From contig CBDUCN010000076.1 of NCBI GenBank assembly GCA_965365655.1, forward strand, positions 1 to 17,456: a stretch of 17,456 nt of DNA, given 5' to 3'. Position numbers and translations under genes: made by a program. This DNA comes from JBFHNV01 sp965365655. GTDB lineage: Bacteria > Pseudomonadota > Gammaproteobacteria > HK1. The notes beneath the pieces were generated by a model. The model made no database searches, had not been told where the DNA came from, and was given only the letters and a program-made list of their open reading frames with translations. Shown piece by piece: positions 8,157 through 15,989 of the stretch (positions within the stretch are counted from its first letter, which is position 1; each line of letters opens with the position of its first letter).

Positions 8157-10157
8157 TCACGGGCGGAAGTCCGCCACCGCGCGGCGCAGCGCCGCCGGAT
8201 CGCCGGGCCGCTGCGCATAGCGCAGCGCGACGTAGCGCTCGGTGATCGCGTTCACCGCCGGCGCGAGATCCGGGCGCCGTGCGGCCACCCGCCGCGCGAA
8301 GTCCCGCGGACCCTCGCCGGCGCGGCGCGCGAGGCCCCGCCGCGCGAGCCGCGCGCAGAAGCGCAGGTACGCGGCGTGTACCGGATCGCGGTGCCCGCGG
8401 CGCACGAACATCCACGCGCCCAGCAGCGCGAGCAGCGCCGCGACCGCGACGGTGAGCGCGAGCACGAGGGAGCCGGTGCTGGACGCGTCCAGGCCCACCC
8501 GCGCCAGCGCTTCGCGCTGGCGCTCGGGCCCGTAGCCCAGCACCCACGCGTTCCAGCCCGCCTGCACCGCGTCCAGCGTCTGGCGCAGCCGGCGCAGCGC
8601 GTCCGCGACCGCCGGCGCCGGCTCGATCGCGAGGCCGCCCGGCCCGACGGTGCGCGGGATGGCCGCGTCGATGCCGCGCTCCACGCGCAGCGGCGACACC
8701 GCGGACGTGGGGTCCACCCGCACCCAGCCCTGGCCGGCCAGCCAGACCTCGGTCCACGCGTGGGCGTCGCGCTGGCGCACCAGCAGGTAGTCCCCGAGGG
8801 GGTTCATCTCGCCGCCCTGGTAGCCGGTCACGACCCGCGCCGGGATGCCGGCCGCGCGCATCAGGACCACGAACGCGCCGGCGTAGTGCTCGCAGAATCC
8901 CTCCCGGGTCCCGAACAGGAAATCGTCCACCGCGTCGCCGGGCAGCAGCGCCGGGGTCAGCGTGTAGCGGAAGGGCTGCTCGCGGAACCACGCGAGCGCC
9001 CGCCGTACCACCGCGCCCGGGTCGCCGAGCTGCTCGCGCCACGCGAGCCCCAGCGCTCGTGCCCGCGGGTGGCTGTCGCGCGGCAGGGCCAGCGCCGCGG
9101 CCGGATGCAGCGGGCCGTCCGGCGCCAGCCGGTAGTCCAGCCAGGAGCGCATCCGGTAGCGCATGCGCTCGTCGATGTCGCGCGGCGCGCGCAGCTCGAT
9201 CGCCGCGCTCAGCCGCGCGCCGGCGGCGCGCATCGCCGGCAGGTCCAGCGCGAACAGCCAGCGCCCGCCGTGCGGCTCCAGGGTCACCTCGTAGTCCACC
9301 GGCTCGCCGCGCGGGCGCTGCAGGCCGGGCAGCGCGAAGCCCGGGCGTGGGTCGCGGGTCCAGCGCCGCCCGTCGGTGTGGGTCAGCACGGGGCCCCGCC
9401 AGTAGAGCCGGCTGGCGTCCGGTGCGGGCCCGTCGAAGCGCACCCGGAACGCGACCGCGTCGGACTGCGACAGCGAGCTGATGTTGCCGGGGCTCATGTC
9501 GTCGGACAGGCCCGTGACGCCGCCGTGGGCGTCCTCGGGCAGGCCCCACAGCGGCCCCGGAATGCGCGGGAACAGCACGAACAGCACCAGCATCAGCGGG
9601 ACGGCCTGGACGACCAGCACGGCCGCGCGGCGCAGGTGCGTGGCCACCGCCATGCGCGGGTCGTGCCCCGCGTCGAAGCCCAGCGCGTGCAGCGACGCCG
9701 TCATGACCACCACCACGGCCAGCATGTAGGCGCCGATCGCGATGCCCTGGTCGAACAGGAACGCGGTGACGGCCAGGAAGAAGCCGAGGTAGCTGAGCAC
9801 GTAGCAGTCGCGCAGCCCGCGGGTCTCGAGCAGCTTGACGCCGGACAGCACGGCGAGCAGCGCCACGCCGGCCTCGCGACCCGTGAGGCTGCCCACGCTC
9901 GCGTACACCGCCGGCAGCGCGGCCAGCGCGATGACGACGATCACGGCCCGGTGCGGCGGCCGGTCGTCGCCGCGCCGCACGCGCCACAGGCGCCAGCCGC
10001 ACAGCAGCGCGAACAGCGCCGGCACCCAGGTCGGCAGGCGCCCGACGTGGGGCGCGATCACCAGCGCGAGGCCGATCGTGAGCCAGCTCAGGCGGCCGAC
10101 GCTCAGGTGCCACCCGGCCAGCTCCGGGTCGGCGCCGGTCAGGCGGGCCCACCTCAC
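8157..10157 (-). CDS. TgpA-like membrane transglutaminase (DUF3488-transglutaminase)
   Basis: This is a 666-residue inner-membrane protein of the TgpA type. Several hydrophobic helices fill residues 20-200, matching the DUF3488 region. A periplasmic transglutaminase-like domain follows, with the papain-like triad visible as FCEHYAGAF (C422), DAHAWTEVW (H466) and VDPTSAV (D482). One more membrane helix spans about 563-585, and a cytoplasmic tail (about 590-666) resembles DUF4129. The Pseudomonas aeruginosa homologue TgpA is essential there; its substrate is not settled. The start is GTG at 10157, overlapping the DUF58 stop as GTGA. The frame stays open to 11189, but that upstream part is antisense or shadow to DUF58 and has no family similarity. 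DUF58 and TgpA-like genes usually sit beside moxR; here moxR is about 4.9 kb upstream beyond a transporter. Confidence 0.92.
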   Translation of the reverse strand: MRWARLTGADPELAGWHLSVGRLSWLTIGLALVIAPHVGRLPTWVPALFALLCGWRLWRVRRGDDRPPHRAVIVVIALAALPAVYASVGSLTGREAGVALLAVLSGVKLLETRGLRDCYVLSYLGFFLAVTAFLFDQGIAIGAYMLAVVVVMTASLHALGFDAGHDPRMAVATHLRRAAVLVVQAVPLMLVLFVLFPRIPGPLWGLPEDAHGGVTGLSDDMSPGNISSLSQSDAVAFRVRFDGPAPDASRLYWRGPVLTHTDGRRWTRDPRPGFALPGLQRPRGEPVDYEVTLEPHGGRWLFALDLPAMRAAGARLSAAIELRAPRDIDERMRYRMRSWLDYRLAPDGPLHPAAALALPRDSHPRARALGLAWREQLGDPGAVVRRALAWFREQPFRYTLTPALLPGDAVDDFLFGTREGFCEHYAGAFVVLMRAAGIPARVVTGYQGGEMNPLGDYLLVRQRDAHAWTEVWLAGQGWVRVDPTSAVSPLRVERGIDAAIPRTVGPGGLAIEPAPAVADALRRLRQTLDAVQAGWNAWVLGYGPERQREALARVGLDASSTGSLVLALTVAVAALLALLGAWMFVRRGHRDPVHAAYLRFCARLARRGLARRAGEGPRDFARRVAARRPDLAPAVNAITERYVALRYAQRPGDPAALRRAVADFRP

Positions 10158-11101
10158 GCGGGGATCCCGTGCAGCGCGATCCGGCGCAGGCACGCGTCCT
10201 GGTGCGCGGGGCCGGAGGCCGCGGCGATTCGCCCGTCCGGCATCTCCAGCGCATAGCGAAGCCCTCGCGATTCCGCGTCCAGCACCCACGCGGTGAGCTG
10301 CGAAAGCCTCGGCTCGAGCCCGGTGCCGCCGGCGTCGGCGAAGCTCAGCACCGTCTCCGCGGCGCTCTGGCCGTCGAACAGCTTCACCGGCAGCACCGCG
10401 CCGCGCGCCGCGGCTTTCCAGTGGATGTGGCGCGGCGAGTCGCCGGGGCGGTACTCGCGCAGCCCCGAGAAGTCCTCGCGTCCGCTGCCGCCGTGGCCAT
10501 GGTCGTCGCGCGACTCGGCGACGCTGGCCGGCAGCGGGCGCTCGCCCGCCGGGTGCGCGTACACCAGCCCGCGCACCGCGACCCGCACCGGGCTCCACGC
10601 GCGGAAGATGCCGAACGGCGCGCGGCTGGCGATGCACACGCGGTCCAGATCGCGCCAGCCGCGGTGCGCGGCCGGCACCGGCAGCAGCGCCTCGGCGTGG
10701 CTGTCGGCGGCGAGGCGCAGATGCAGCACCGTCGCCCCCGGCGCGCGCTTCTCGCTGAGCACGACGCCCTCGCGCTCGGGGCCACCGCCGTTGTCCACGC
10801 GCACCGGGAAGTGCGCGCGGCCGCCTGCGAACACCGGCTCCGCGGGCCGCGCGCTGACCCGGAGGCCGGCGAGGTTGCGGTAGGTGTGCAGCAGCGAGAC
10901 CAGCGCCATGCTCGTGAGCAGGAACGTGAGCAGGTACGCGAGCGCGTTGTTGTAGTTGACCGCGCCCGACAGCATCAGCAGCAGCACCGCGGCGAAGGCC
11001 AGGCCCTGGCGGGTCGGCAGGATGTAGATGCGGCGCCGGTCCAGCGCGACGCCGGTGGCGCTCGCGGGGATGGCCGGGCGCCGCGGCGCTGCGGCGTTCA
11101 T
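10154..11101 (-). CDS. DUF58 membrane protein
   Basis: This 315-residue DUF58 protein has two predicted membrane helices near residues 33-50 and 55-72, with the family NYNN segment between them. The family core motif DFSGLREYRPGDSPRHIHWK spans 210-229, followed by AAAR. DUF58 proteins occur with MoxR AAA+ ATPases and often with transglutaminases, and are thought to be part of chaperone-like or envelope-maturation systems; the biochemical role is not known. The start ATG at 11101 has no clear ribosome site. Its TGA stop overlaps the GTG of the transglutaminase gene by 4 bases, pointing to translational coupling. The expected neighbour moxR lies beyond the transporter operon on the same strand. 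Confidence 0.9.
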   Translation of the reverse strand: MNAAAPRRPAIPASATGVALDRRRIYILPTRQGLAFAAVLLLMLSGAVNYNNALAYLLTFLLTSMALVSLLHTYRNLAGLRVSARPAEPVFAGGRAHFPVRVDNGGGPEREGVVLSEKRAPGATVLHLRLAADSHAEALLPVPAAHRGWRDLDRVCIASRAPFGIFRAWSPVRVAVRGLVYAHPAGERPLPASVAESRDDHGHGGSGREDFSGLREYRPGDSPRHIHWKAAARGAVLPVKLFDGQSAAETVLSFADAGGTGLEPRLSQLTAWVLDAESRGLRYALEMPDGRIAAASGPAHQDACLRRIALHGIPA

Positions 11102-11146
11102 GTGGGTGGGAGCGCGACCGGGGACGCGGGTGGGAGCAGAGCGCGG

Positions 11147-11152
11147 ACTCTA
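11147..11152 (-). promoter_or_regulatory. Candidate -10 box for DUF58-transglutaminase
   Basis: TAGAGT on the minus strand, in CGGCTAGAGTCCGCG, lies 45 bases before the DUF58 start. It shares the GCTA context of the other candidates. It would give the DUF58-transglutaminase pair a promoter separate from moxR. Weak evidence, with no clear -35. Confidence 0.3.
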
Positions 11153-11249
11153 GCCGCGTCGCGCCGCGCGCCGCGCCCGCGGCGCGCACGTCCGGATACC
11201 CGCCGCCGGATGTGGATCGCTGCGCGCGTCGGCAGGGTGGTGAAGAACG

Positions 11250-11281
11250 CCCTGTTGCGCCGGCCTGCGCCCGGCGCAGGG
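11250..11281 (-). terminator. Hairpin after livF, possible terminator
   Basis: A 7-bp stem (GCGCCGG with CCGGCGC, 7-base loop) extends by CCCT with AGGG across a 3-base bulge. It begins about 20 bases past the livF stop. On the transcribed strand it is followed by CGTTCTTC, a poor T-tract. It fits a terminator closing the transporter operon, though not a textbook one. Confidence 0.5.
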
Positions 11282-11300
11282 ACGCGCCGGCGGTCGTCGT

Positions 11301-11993
11301 CTAGACCCCCAGCCACACGCGTTGCAGATCAGCGTCCGCCGCGACGGCTGCGCTGGACCCGGCCCACTGCACGGCGCCGCGCCCGAGCACCACGGCGCGC
11401 TCGCACACGGCGGTCGCGAAATGCACGTTCTGCTCCACCAGCAGCAGCGCGACGCCCTCGCCGCGCAGCACCAGCAGCGCGTCGCGGATCGTCTCCACCA
11501 CCCGCGGCGCGAGGCCCTCGGTCGGCTCGTCCAGCAGCAGCAGCGCCGGGTTCAGCAGCAGCGCGCGGGCCAGCGCGAGCAGCTGCTGCTCGCCGCCGGA
11601 CAGCGTGCCGCCGCCGTTGCGGCGGCGCTCCGCGAGGCGCGGGAACAGCGTGTAGACGCGCGCGAGGGTCCAGGGCCCCGGACGCAGCCCGGCGACCAGC
11701 GTCAGGTTCTCCTCGACGCTCAGCGACGGAAAGATGCCGCGGGTCTCCGGGACGAACGCGAGGCCGTCGCGGGCCAGCCGGTGCGGGCGCGAGCCGGTGA
11801 CGTCGCGCCCGCCGAGACGGACCCGGCCCCGGTACGGAGGGGTCAGGCCCACCACCGAGCGCAGGGTGGTGGTCTTGCCGGCGCCGTTGCGCCCGAGCAC
11901 GCACAGGGCCTCGCCGCGCGCGACCTCCAGGCTCACGCCGTGCAGCACCGGGGTCTGCCCGTAGCGCGTGTGGATGCCGTCGACGCTCAGCAT
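11301..11993 (-). CDS. livF: ABC importer ATPase, LivF type
   Basis: This is a 230-residue ATP-binding subunit of a branched-chain amino-acid-type (HAAT family) ABC importer, working in the cytoplasm with LivG to power the LivH-LivM permease. Walker A is GRNGAGKT (34-41), the signature is LSGGEQ (131-136) and Walker B is LLLLDEP (151-157). The segment GLAFVPETRGIFPSLSVEENL (78-98) is typical of LivF. ATG at 11993 lies inside the end of livG (ATGCTGA, 7-base overlap), so translation is likely coupled. It is the last gene of the transporter set and is followed by a hairpin. HAAT importers also carry urea, short amides and aromatic acids, so the substrate should not be taken from the gene name. 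Confidence 0.93.
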   Translation of the reverse strand: MLSVDGIHTRYGQTPVLHGVSLEVARGEALCVLGRNGAGKTTTLRSVVGLTPPYRGRVRLGGRDVTGSRPHRLARDGLAFVPETRGIFPSLSVEENLTLVAGLRPGPWTLARVYTLFPRLAERRRNGGGTLSGGEQQLLALARALLLNPALLLLDEPTEGLAPRVVETIRDALLVLRGEGVALLLVEQNVHFATAVCERAVVLGRGAVQWAGSSAAVAADADLQRVWLGV

Positions 11994-12766
11994 CCGGCGG
12001 CGCCGGTGTCCGGGGCAGGCGCCCCGAGGTAGGTGTCGCGCACCGCCTGCGAGCCGCGCACCTCGTCGGGCGAGCCGTCGAGCAGCACCGCGCCCTGGTG
12101 CAGCACCGTGATGCGCTCGGCGTGACCGAACACCAGCGCCATGTCGTGCTCGATCAGCAGCACGGTCAGCGACCGGGGCAGCGCGTCGATCAGCGCCAGC
12201 ATGCTGCCGGTCTCGCCCGGCCCCATGCCGGCGGTGGGCTCGTCCAGCAGCAGCAGCTTCGGCCCGGTCATCAGCGCGAGCCCCACCTCGAGCTGGCGCT
12301 GCACGCCGTAGGCCAGCGACGACACCCGCCTGCGCAGGTGATCGGCGACCCCCACCCGCGCGGCAACCGCCTCCGCGCGGCGGTGCGCATCGCCGAGCCC
12401 CCGCACCCGGCGCCAGGCCTGCACGCCGGTGCCGCGCGCCGCGATGTCGGCCAGCAGCAGGTTGCCGAGCACGGTCTCGTCCGGGAACAGGCTGTTGCGC
12501 TGGAAGCTGCGCGCGAGCCCGAGCCGCGCGCGCCGGTGCGGCGGCAGCCGGGTCACGTCGTGCCCGTCCAGCTCGATGCGGCCCGCGTCCGGGCGCAGGC
12601 TTCCCGCGAGCAGGTCGAACAGCGTGGTCTTGCCGGCCCCGTTGGGGCCGATGATCGCGTGGCGGGCGCCGGCGGCGACGCTCAGCGAGACCCCGTCGGC
12701 GACGGCCAGCGCGCCGAAGCGCTTGCGGAGCCCGGTCGCGCGCAGCACCGGCGGCGTCGCGGTCAC
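11987..12766 (-). CDS. livG: ABC importer ATPase, LivG type
   Basis: This 259-residue ATPase is the partner of LivF in the same importer. Walker A is GPNGAGKTT (40-48), the signature region is SLAYGVQRQLE (150-160; an AYG form common in LivG), Walker B is LLLLDEP (171-177), and the H-loop His is H207 in IEHDMA. GLARSFQRNSLFP (83-95) is a LivG hallmark. GTG at 12766 was chosen because it overlaps the livM stop as GTGA and places the beta-strand VLRATGLRKRFG correctly. The open frame continues upstream into livM sequence, but that extension is a shadow. Its 3' end overlaps livF. Confidence 0.93.
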   Translation of the reverse strand: MTATPPVLRATGLRKRFGALAVADGVSLSVAAGARHAIIGPNGAGKTTLFDLLAGSLRPDAGRIELDGHDVTRLPPHRRARLGLARSFQRNSLFPDETVLGNLLLADIAARGTGVQAWRRVRGLGDAHRRAEAVAARVGVADHLRRRVSSLAYGVQRQLEVGLALMTGPKLLLLDEPTAGMGPGETGSMLALIDALPRSLTVLLIEHDMALVFGHAERITVLHQGAVLLDGSPDEVRGSQAVRDTYLGAPAPDTGAAGC

Positions 12767-13731
12767 GAGGCCGCGGCGCCGCGCGGTGCGCGCAGCCTCC
12801 TCCAGCCGGCCTCCAGCCATCCGACCAGGCCGTGGCCACCGCTCATGACCGTCAGCACCAGGAACAGGCCGAGCCAGAAGCCCCAGTAGCGGGTCAGGTC
12901 GCTCAGCTCGTGGCGCAGCAGCACCAGCGCCGCGGCCCCCAGGACCGGTCCGATCAGCGTGCCCAGCCCGCCCAGGATCACCATCACCAGCACCTCGCCG
13001 GACGTGGTCCAGGCGAGCATCGCCGGCGAGATGTACTGGGTGTGCTGCGCGGCCACGGTGCCGGCGAGGCCGGCGATCAGCCCCGACAGCGCGAACGCGG
13101 CGCACCGGTAGCTGCGCACCGGGAGCCCGAGCGCGGCCATGCGCGCGGGGTTGCCGTGCACGCCGGACAGCGCCGCGCCGAACGGCGACGCGAGCACCCT
13201 CGCGAGCAGCAGGTACACCGCTGCCGCGAGCACCAGCAGCGCCAGCGCGAACACGGCCGGGTCCTCGAGCTCGACGCCCAGCGCGGACAGGTCCAGCCGC
13301 GGGATGCCGCCCAGCCCGTCGTCCCCGCCCAGCGCGCGGTTGCGGAAGAAGAACTCGTGGCCCATCTCCCCGGCCGCGAGCGTGATCATGATGAAGAACA
13401 CGCCGTCGACCCGGGTGACCACCGTTCCCACCAGCAGTGCGATCGCACCGGTGAGCACGGTGGCCGCGGGCATCGCCGCCCCCGGCGGCCAGCCCCAGCG
13501 CAGGGTCGCGACGGCGTACAGGTAGGCGCCGGTGCCGAACAGCGCGGCGTGACCCAGCGACACCATCCCGGCGCGTCCCGCGAGCAGGTCCAGGCTCATC
13601 GCGAGGATCGCGAACACCGCGATCTCGGCGAGCACCTCGTGGCCGAACCAGCCGGCCCGGCTCCACCACGCGAGCAACGCGAGGCCGGCGGCGGCGGCCA
13701 CGACGTGGCGCAACGCGGAGTCGTGTCGCAT
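12763..13731 (-). CDS. livM: ABC importer permease, LivM type
   Basis: This is a 322-residue inner-membrane permease with about eight to ten hydrophobic segments. Family landmarks are LLAGRAGMVSLGHAALFGTGAY (49-70), a TLAAGEMGHEFFFRN stretch, the conserved GDDGLGGIP and the coupling-loop region VILGGLGTLIGPVLGA near residues 251-266. LivM pairs with LivH to form the translocation path. ATG at 13731 begins 7 bases after the livH stop, and the gene ends in a GTGA overlap with livG. Nothing in it is truncated. Confidence 0.92.
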   Translation of the reverse strand: MRHDSALRHVVAAAAGLALLAWWSRAGWFGHEVLAEIAVFAILAMSLDLLAGRAGMVSLGHAALFGTGAYLYAVATLRWGWPPGAAMPAATVLTGAIALLVGTVVTRVDGVFFIMITLAAGEMGHEFFFRNRALGGDDGLGGIPRLDLSALGVELEDPAVFALALLVLAAAVYLLLARVLASPFGAALSGVHGNPARMAALGLPVRSYRCAAFALSGLIAGLAGTVAAQHTQYISPAMLAWTTSGEVLVMVILGGLGTLIGPVLGAAALVLLRHELSDLTRYWGFWLGLFLVLTVMSGGHGLVGWLEAGWRRLRAPRGAAAS

Positions 13732-13738
13732 CGGCGGC

Positions 13739-14605
13739 CTATCGCACCGGCAGCAGGCCGCGCGGGCGCAGCAGCAGCACGGCCACCAGCAGCGCGTACA
13801 TCAGCACCCCGGCGAACTGCGGGAACCAGACCTTGCCGAAGGTCAGGGTCGCGCCGATGAGCAGCGACGCGACGAACGCGCCGGTGAGGCTGCCGAGCCC
13901 GCCGACCACCACCACCACGAGCGTCGGCACCAGCACCGCCACCCCCATGCCGGCCTCCGCGGAGAACGCGGGCAGCGCGACCGCGCCGGCGAGGCCCGCG
14001 AGCGCGCAGCCGACGAGGAACACCAGAGCGAACGTGCGCTCCACGTCCACGCCCATGCACGCGGCGACCTCCGGGTCGTCGACGCCGGCGCGCACCTGCG
14101 CCCCCAGGCGCGTGCGCTCGAGCAGCAGCCACAGCAGCGCGAACAGGACGAGCCCGGTCGCGATGATGAACAGCCGGTACGCGGGGTAGGGCGCGCCCAG
14201 CACCTCCACGCTGCCGGCGAACGGCGCGTCGGTGACGCCGAGCTGGTCGACGCCCCATACGAAGCGCTGCGCGTCCACGAGCATGAACAGCAGCCCGAAC
14301 GTGACCAGCACCTGGCGCATCGGGCCGGCCGCCCGCATGCGGGCGATCACCGTGACGTACAGCAGGCCGCCGACCAGCATCACCGCGAGCGGCGCGAGCA
14401 GCCACGCCCACCACATGCTGCCCAGCGCGCCCGCGATGGAGTACGCGAGCAGCGCGCCCAGCGCGTACAGCGAGCCGTGCGCCAGGTTCACGAAGTCCAG
14501 CAGTCCGAAGATCACCGTCAGGCCCACCGACAGCAGGAACAGCAGCATCGCGAGCTGCAGGCTGTTGAGGACCTGGACGATCCAGAAGCCGGCGTCGGCG
14601 GTCAC
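13739..14605 (-). CDS. livH: ABC importer permease, LivH type
   Basis: This is a 288-residue inner-membrane permease of the LivH family. SVGLTVIFGLLDFVNLAHGSLYALGA (residues 26-51) is the family signature, and VVVVGGLGSLTGAFVASLL near residues 234-252 is the ATPase-coupling loop. It ends LLRPRGLLPVR, typical of LivH. The start is GTG at 14605; the ribosome site is weak. A 73-base gap with a strong palindrome separates it from livK, the only sizeable gap inside the transporter set. Confidence 0.92.
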   Translation of the reverse strand: MTADAGFWIVQVLNSLQLAMLLFLLSVGLTVIFGLLDFVNLAHGSLYALGALLAYSIAGALGSMWWAWLLAPLAVMLVGGLLYVTVIARMRAAGPMRQVLVTFGLLFMLVDAQRFVWGVDQLGVTDAPFAGSVEVLGAPYPAYRLFIIATGLVLFALLWLLLERTRLGAQVRAGVDDPEVAACMGVDVERTFALVFLVGCALAGLAGAVALPAFSAEAGMGVAVLVPTLVVVVVGGLGSLTGAFVASLLIGATLTFGKVWFPQFAGVLMYALLVAVLLLRPRGLLPVR

Positions 14606-14657
14606 GTCGCGGGTAGGGACGCCGCGTGCGCTGCGCGTCAGGCGGGCGCTGCCCGGG

Positions 14658-14677
14658 CCGGCCGTCGCGACGGCCGG
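14658..14677 (-). promoter_or_regulatory. Perfect 20-bp palindrome between livK and livH
   Basis: CCGGCCGTCGCGACGGCCGG is its own reverse complement and starts one base after the livK stop. As RNA it forms an 8-bp GC stem with a CGCG loop. No T-tract follows. It fits an intercistronic hairpin that protects or partly terminates the binding-protein message, allowing more binding protein than permease. It could also be a protein-binding site. Confidence 0.6.
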
Positions 14678-14678
14678 T

Positions 14679-15860
14679 TCACGGGGCGCGCATCTCGCAG
14701 CCGTTCACCGGGTCCTGGACGTCGGGGATGGTCGCGAGGACCCGCGGCACCACGCGGCCGTTCTCGAGCTCGTTGCGGAACACGTACATGTTCTGCACGA
14801 CGTTGTGGGTGGCCGGATCGATGCGCAGCGGCCCGCGGGGGCCCGTGAAGCGCACCCCCGCCAGCGCGTCCCTGAACGCCTGCCTGTCGCCGCCGGCGGC
14901 GCGGATCGCCTCGACGACCACGCGCGCGGCGTCGTAGCCCGCGACCGCGAACTCCGACCCGACCTGGCCGCCGTGCTTCGCCTGGAAGGCCTGCTGGAAC
15001 GCGCGGTTCTCCGGCGTGTCGAGGTCCGGCAGGTAGTGCAGCGCGCCGGTGAAGCCCGCCGCGGCCTCGCCCTGCGCGTCCAGGTGCGCGGAGGAGGTCA
15101 GGAAGCCGGCACCGTACAGCGCGACGTCCGGCGCGAGCCCGAACGCGGCGTACTGCTTCACGAAGGTGACCGCCGAGCTGCCCGAGAAGAACACGAACAG
15201 CGCCTGCGGGCGCGCGGCGCGCGCCGCAGCGAGGTACGGGCCGTAGTCGCGGGTGCCCTTCAGCGGTGGGTAGGACTCGCCGACGATGCGCCCGCCTCCG
15301 GCCTCGAAGCTGTCCCGGAACGCGTCCATCATCTGGTGGCCGGCCGAGTAGTCCGGCGCCATCAGCCACGCGCTGCGGATCCCCTGTCCGGCCATCCACG
15401 CACCCATCGGGCCGGTGATCTGCCGGTTCGAGAACGACACCCGGATGATGTACGGGCTGCAGTCCTTGCCGGTCGCGTTCACGTTGCCGGCGTTGGCCAC
15501 CACCAGCGGGGTCGCGGAGCGGTGCACGAAGTCGCGCAGCGCCCCGAGCACCGCCGAGGACACGACTCCGACCAGCACGTCGGCGCGGTCCTCGAGCACC
15601 AGCTTCTTGGCCCTGGCCAGCGCCGCCGCCGGGCTCGCCTCGGTGTCGGCGCTCACCACCGTCACGCGGTCGCCGCCCAGGTCGGCGCCGAAGGTCTCGA
15701 GCCCGAGGGCGAAGCCCTTCTCGATGTGGTCGCCCAGCCCCGCGTACACCCCCGAGAACGGCAGCAGGACGCCCACCGTGTAGTCCGTCGCCCGCGCCGG
15801 CGCCGACGCCAGCGCGGCCCCCAGCATCGTGGCGGCGAGAGTCTGCAGTGCCCGTCTCAT
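14679..15860 (-). CDS. livK: Periplasmic substrate-binding protein, LivK type
   Basis: This is a 393-residue solute-binding protein for the importer encoded downstream. A signal peptide is visible (MRRA, a hydrophobic stretch, ASAPARA with likely cleavage before TDYTVG). The mature protein begins TVGVLLPFSGVYAGLGDHIEKG and keeps the Periplasmic_binding_6 layout: VVSADTEASPAAALARAKKL, VLVGVVSSAVLGAL, NAGNVNATG, YIIRVSFSNRQ, and AVAGYDAARVVVEAI near the C-terminus. ATG at 15860 follows AGGAGAA, a good ribosome site. The sequence resembles binding proteins of the broad HAAT group and is not obviously the urea type (UrtA). Ligand specificity is open: amino acid, aromatic acid or amide are all possible. 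It is followed immediately by a palindrome. Confidence 0.92.
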   Translation of the reverse strand: MRRALQTLAATMLGAALASAPARATDYTVGVLLPFSGVYAGLGDHIEKGFALGLETFGADLGGDRVTVVSADTEASPAAALARAKKLVLEDRADVLVGVVSSAVLGALRDFVHRSATPLVVANAGNVNATGKDCSPYIIRVSFSNRQITGPMGAWMAGQGIRSAWLMAPDYSAGHQMMDAFRDSFEAGGGRIVGESYPPLKGTRDYGPYLAAARAARPQALFVFFSGSSAVTFVKQYAAFGLAPDVALYGAGFLTSSAHLDAQGEAAAGFTGALHYLPDLDTPENRAFQQAFQAKHGGQVGSEFAVAGYDAARVVVEAIRAAGGDRQAFRDALAGVRFTGPRGPLRIDPATHNVVQNMYVFRNELENGRVVPRVLATIPDVQDPVNGCEMRAP

Positions 15861-15989
15861 GTCGTTCTCCTGGAAGCGCGGCGGCCGCGGAGCCTCGCGC
15901 GCACCATCGCGCCCGAGCGGCCTGCATGCGCGGTCATCGGCGGCGCGCGGGGCCGGCCGCCGCGGCGCGCCCGAGTCGGGCGGAGCGCT

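Noticed and set aside
10158..11189. N-terminal extension of the transglutaminase frame
   Set aside because: It lies wholly over DUF58 in another frame and has no family similarity. The GTGA overlap at 10154-10157 gives a natural start.
11301..15860. Urea importer (urtABCDE) instead of liv
   Set aside because: The order of five genes fits both, but the binding protein does not look like UrtA and no urease gene is present. The substrate is left open.
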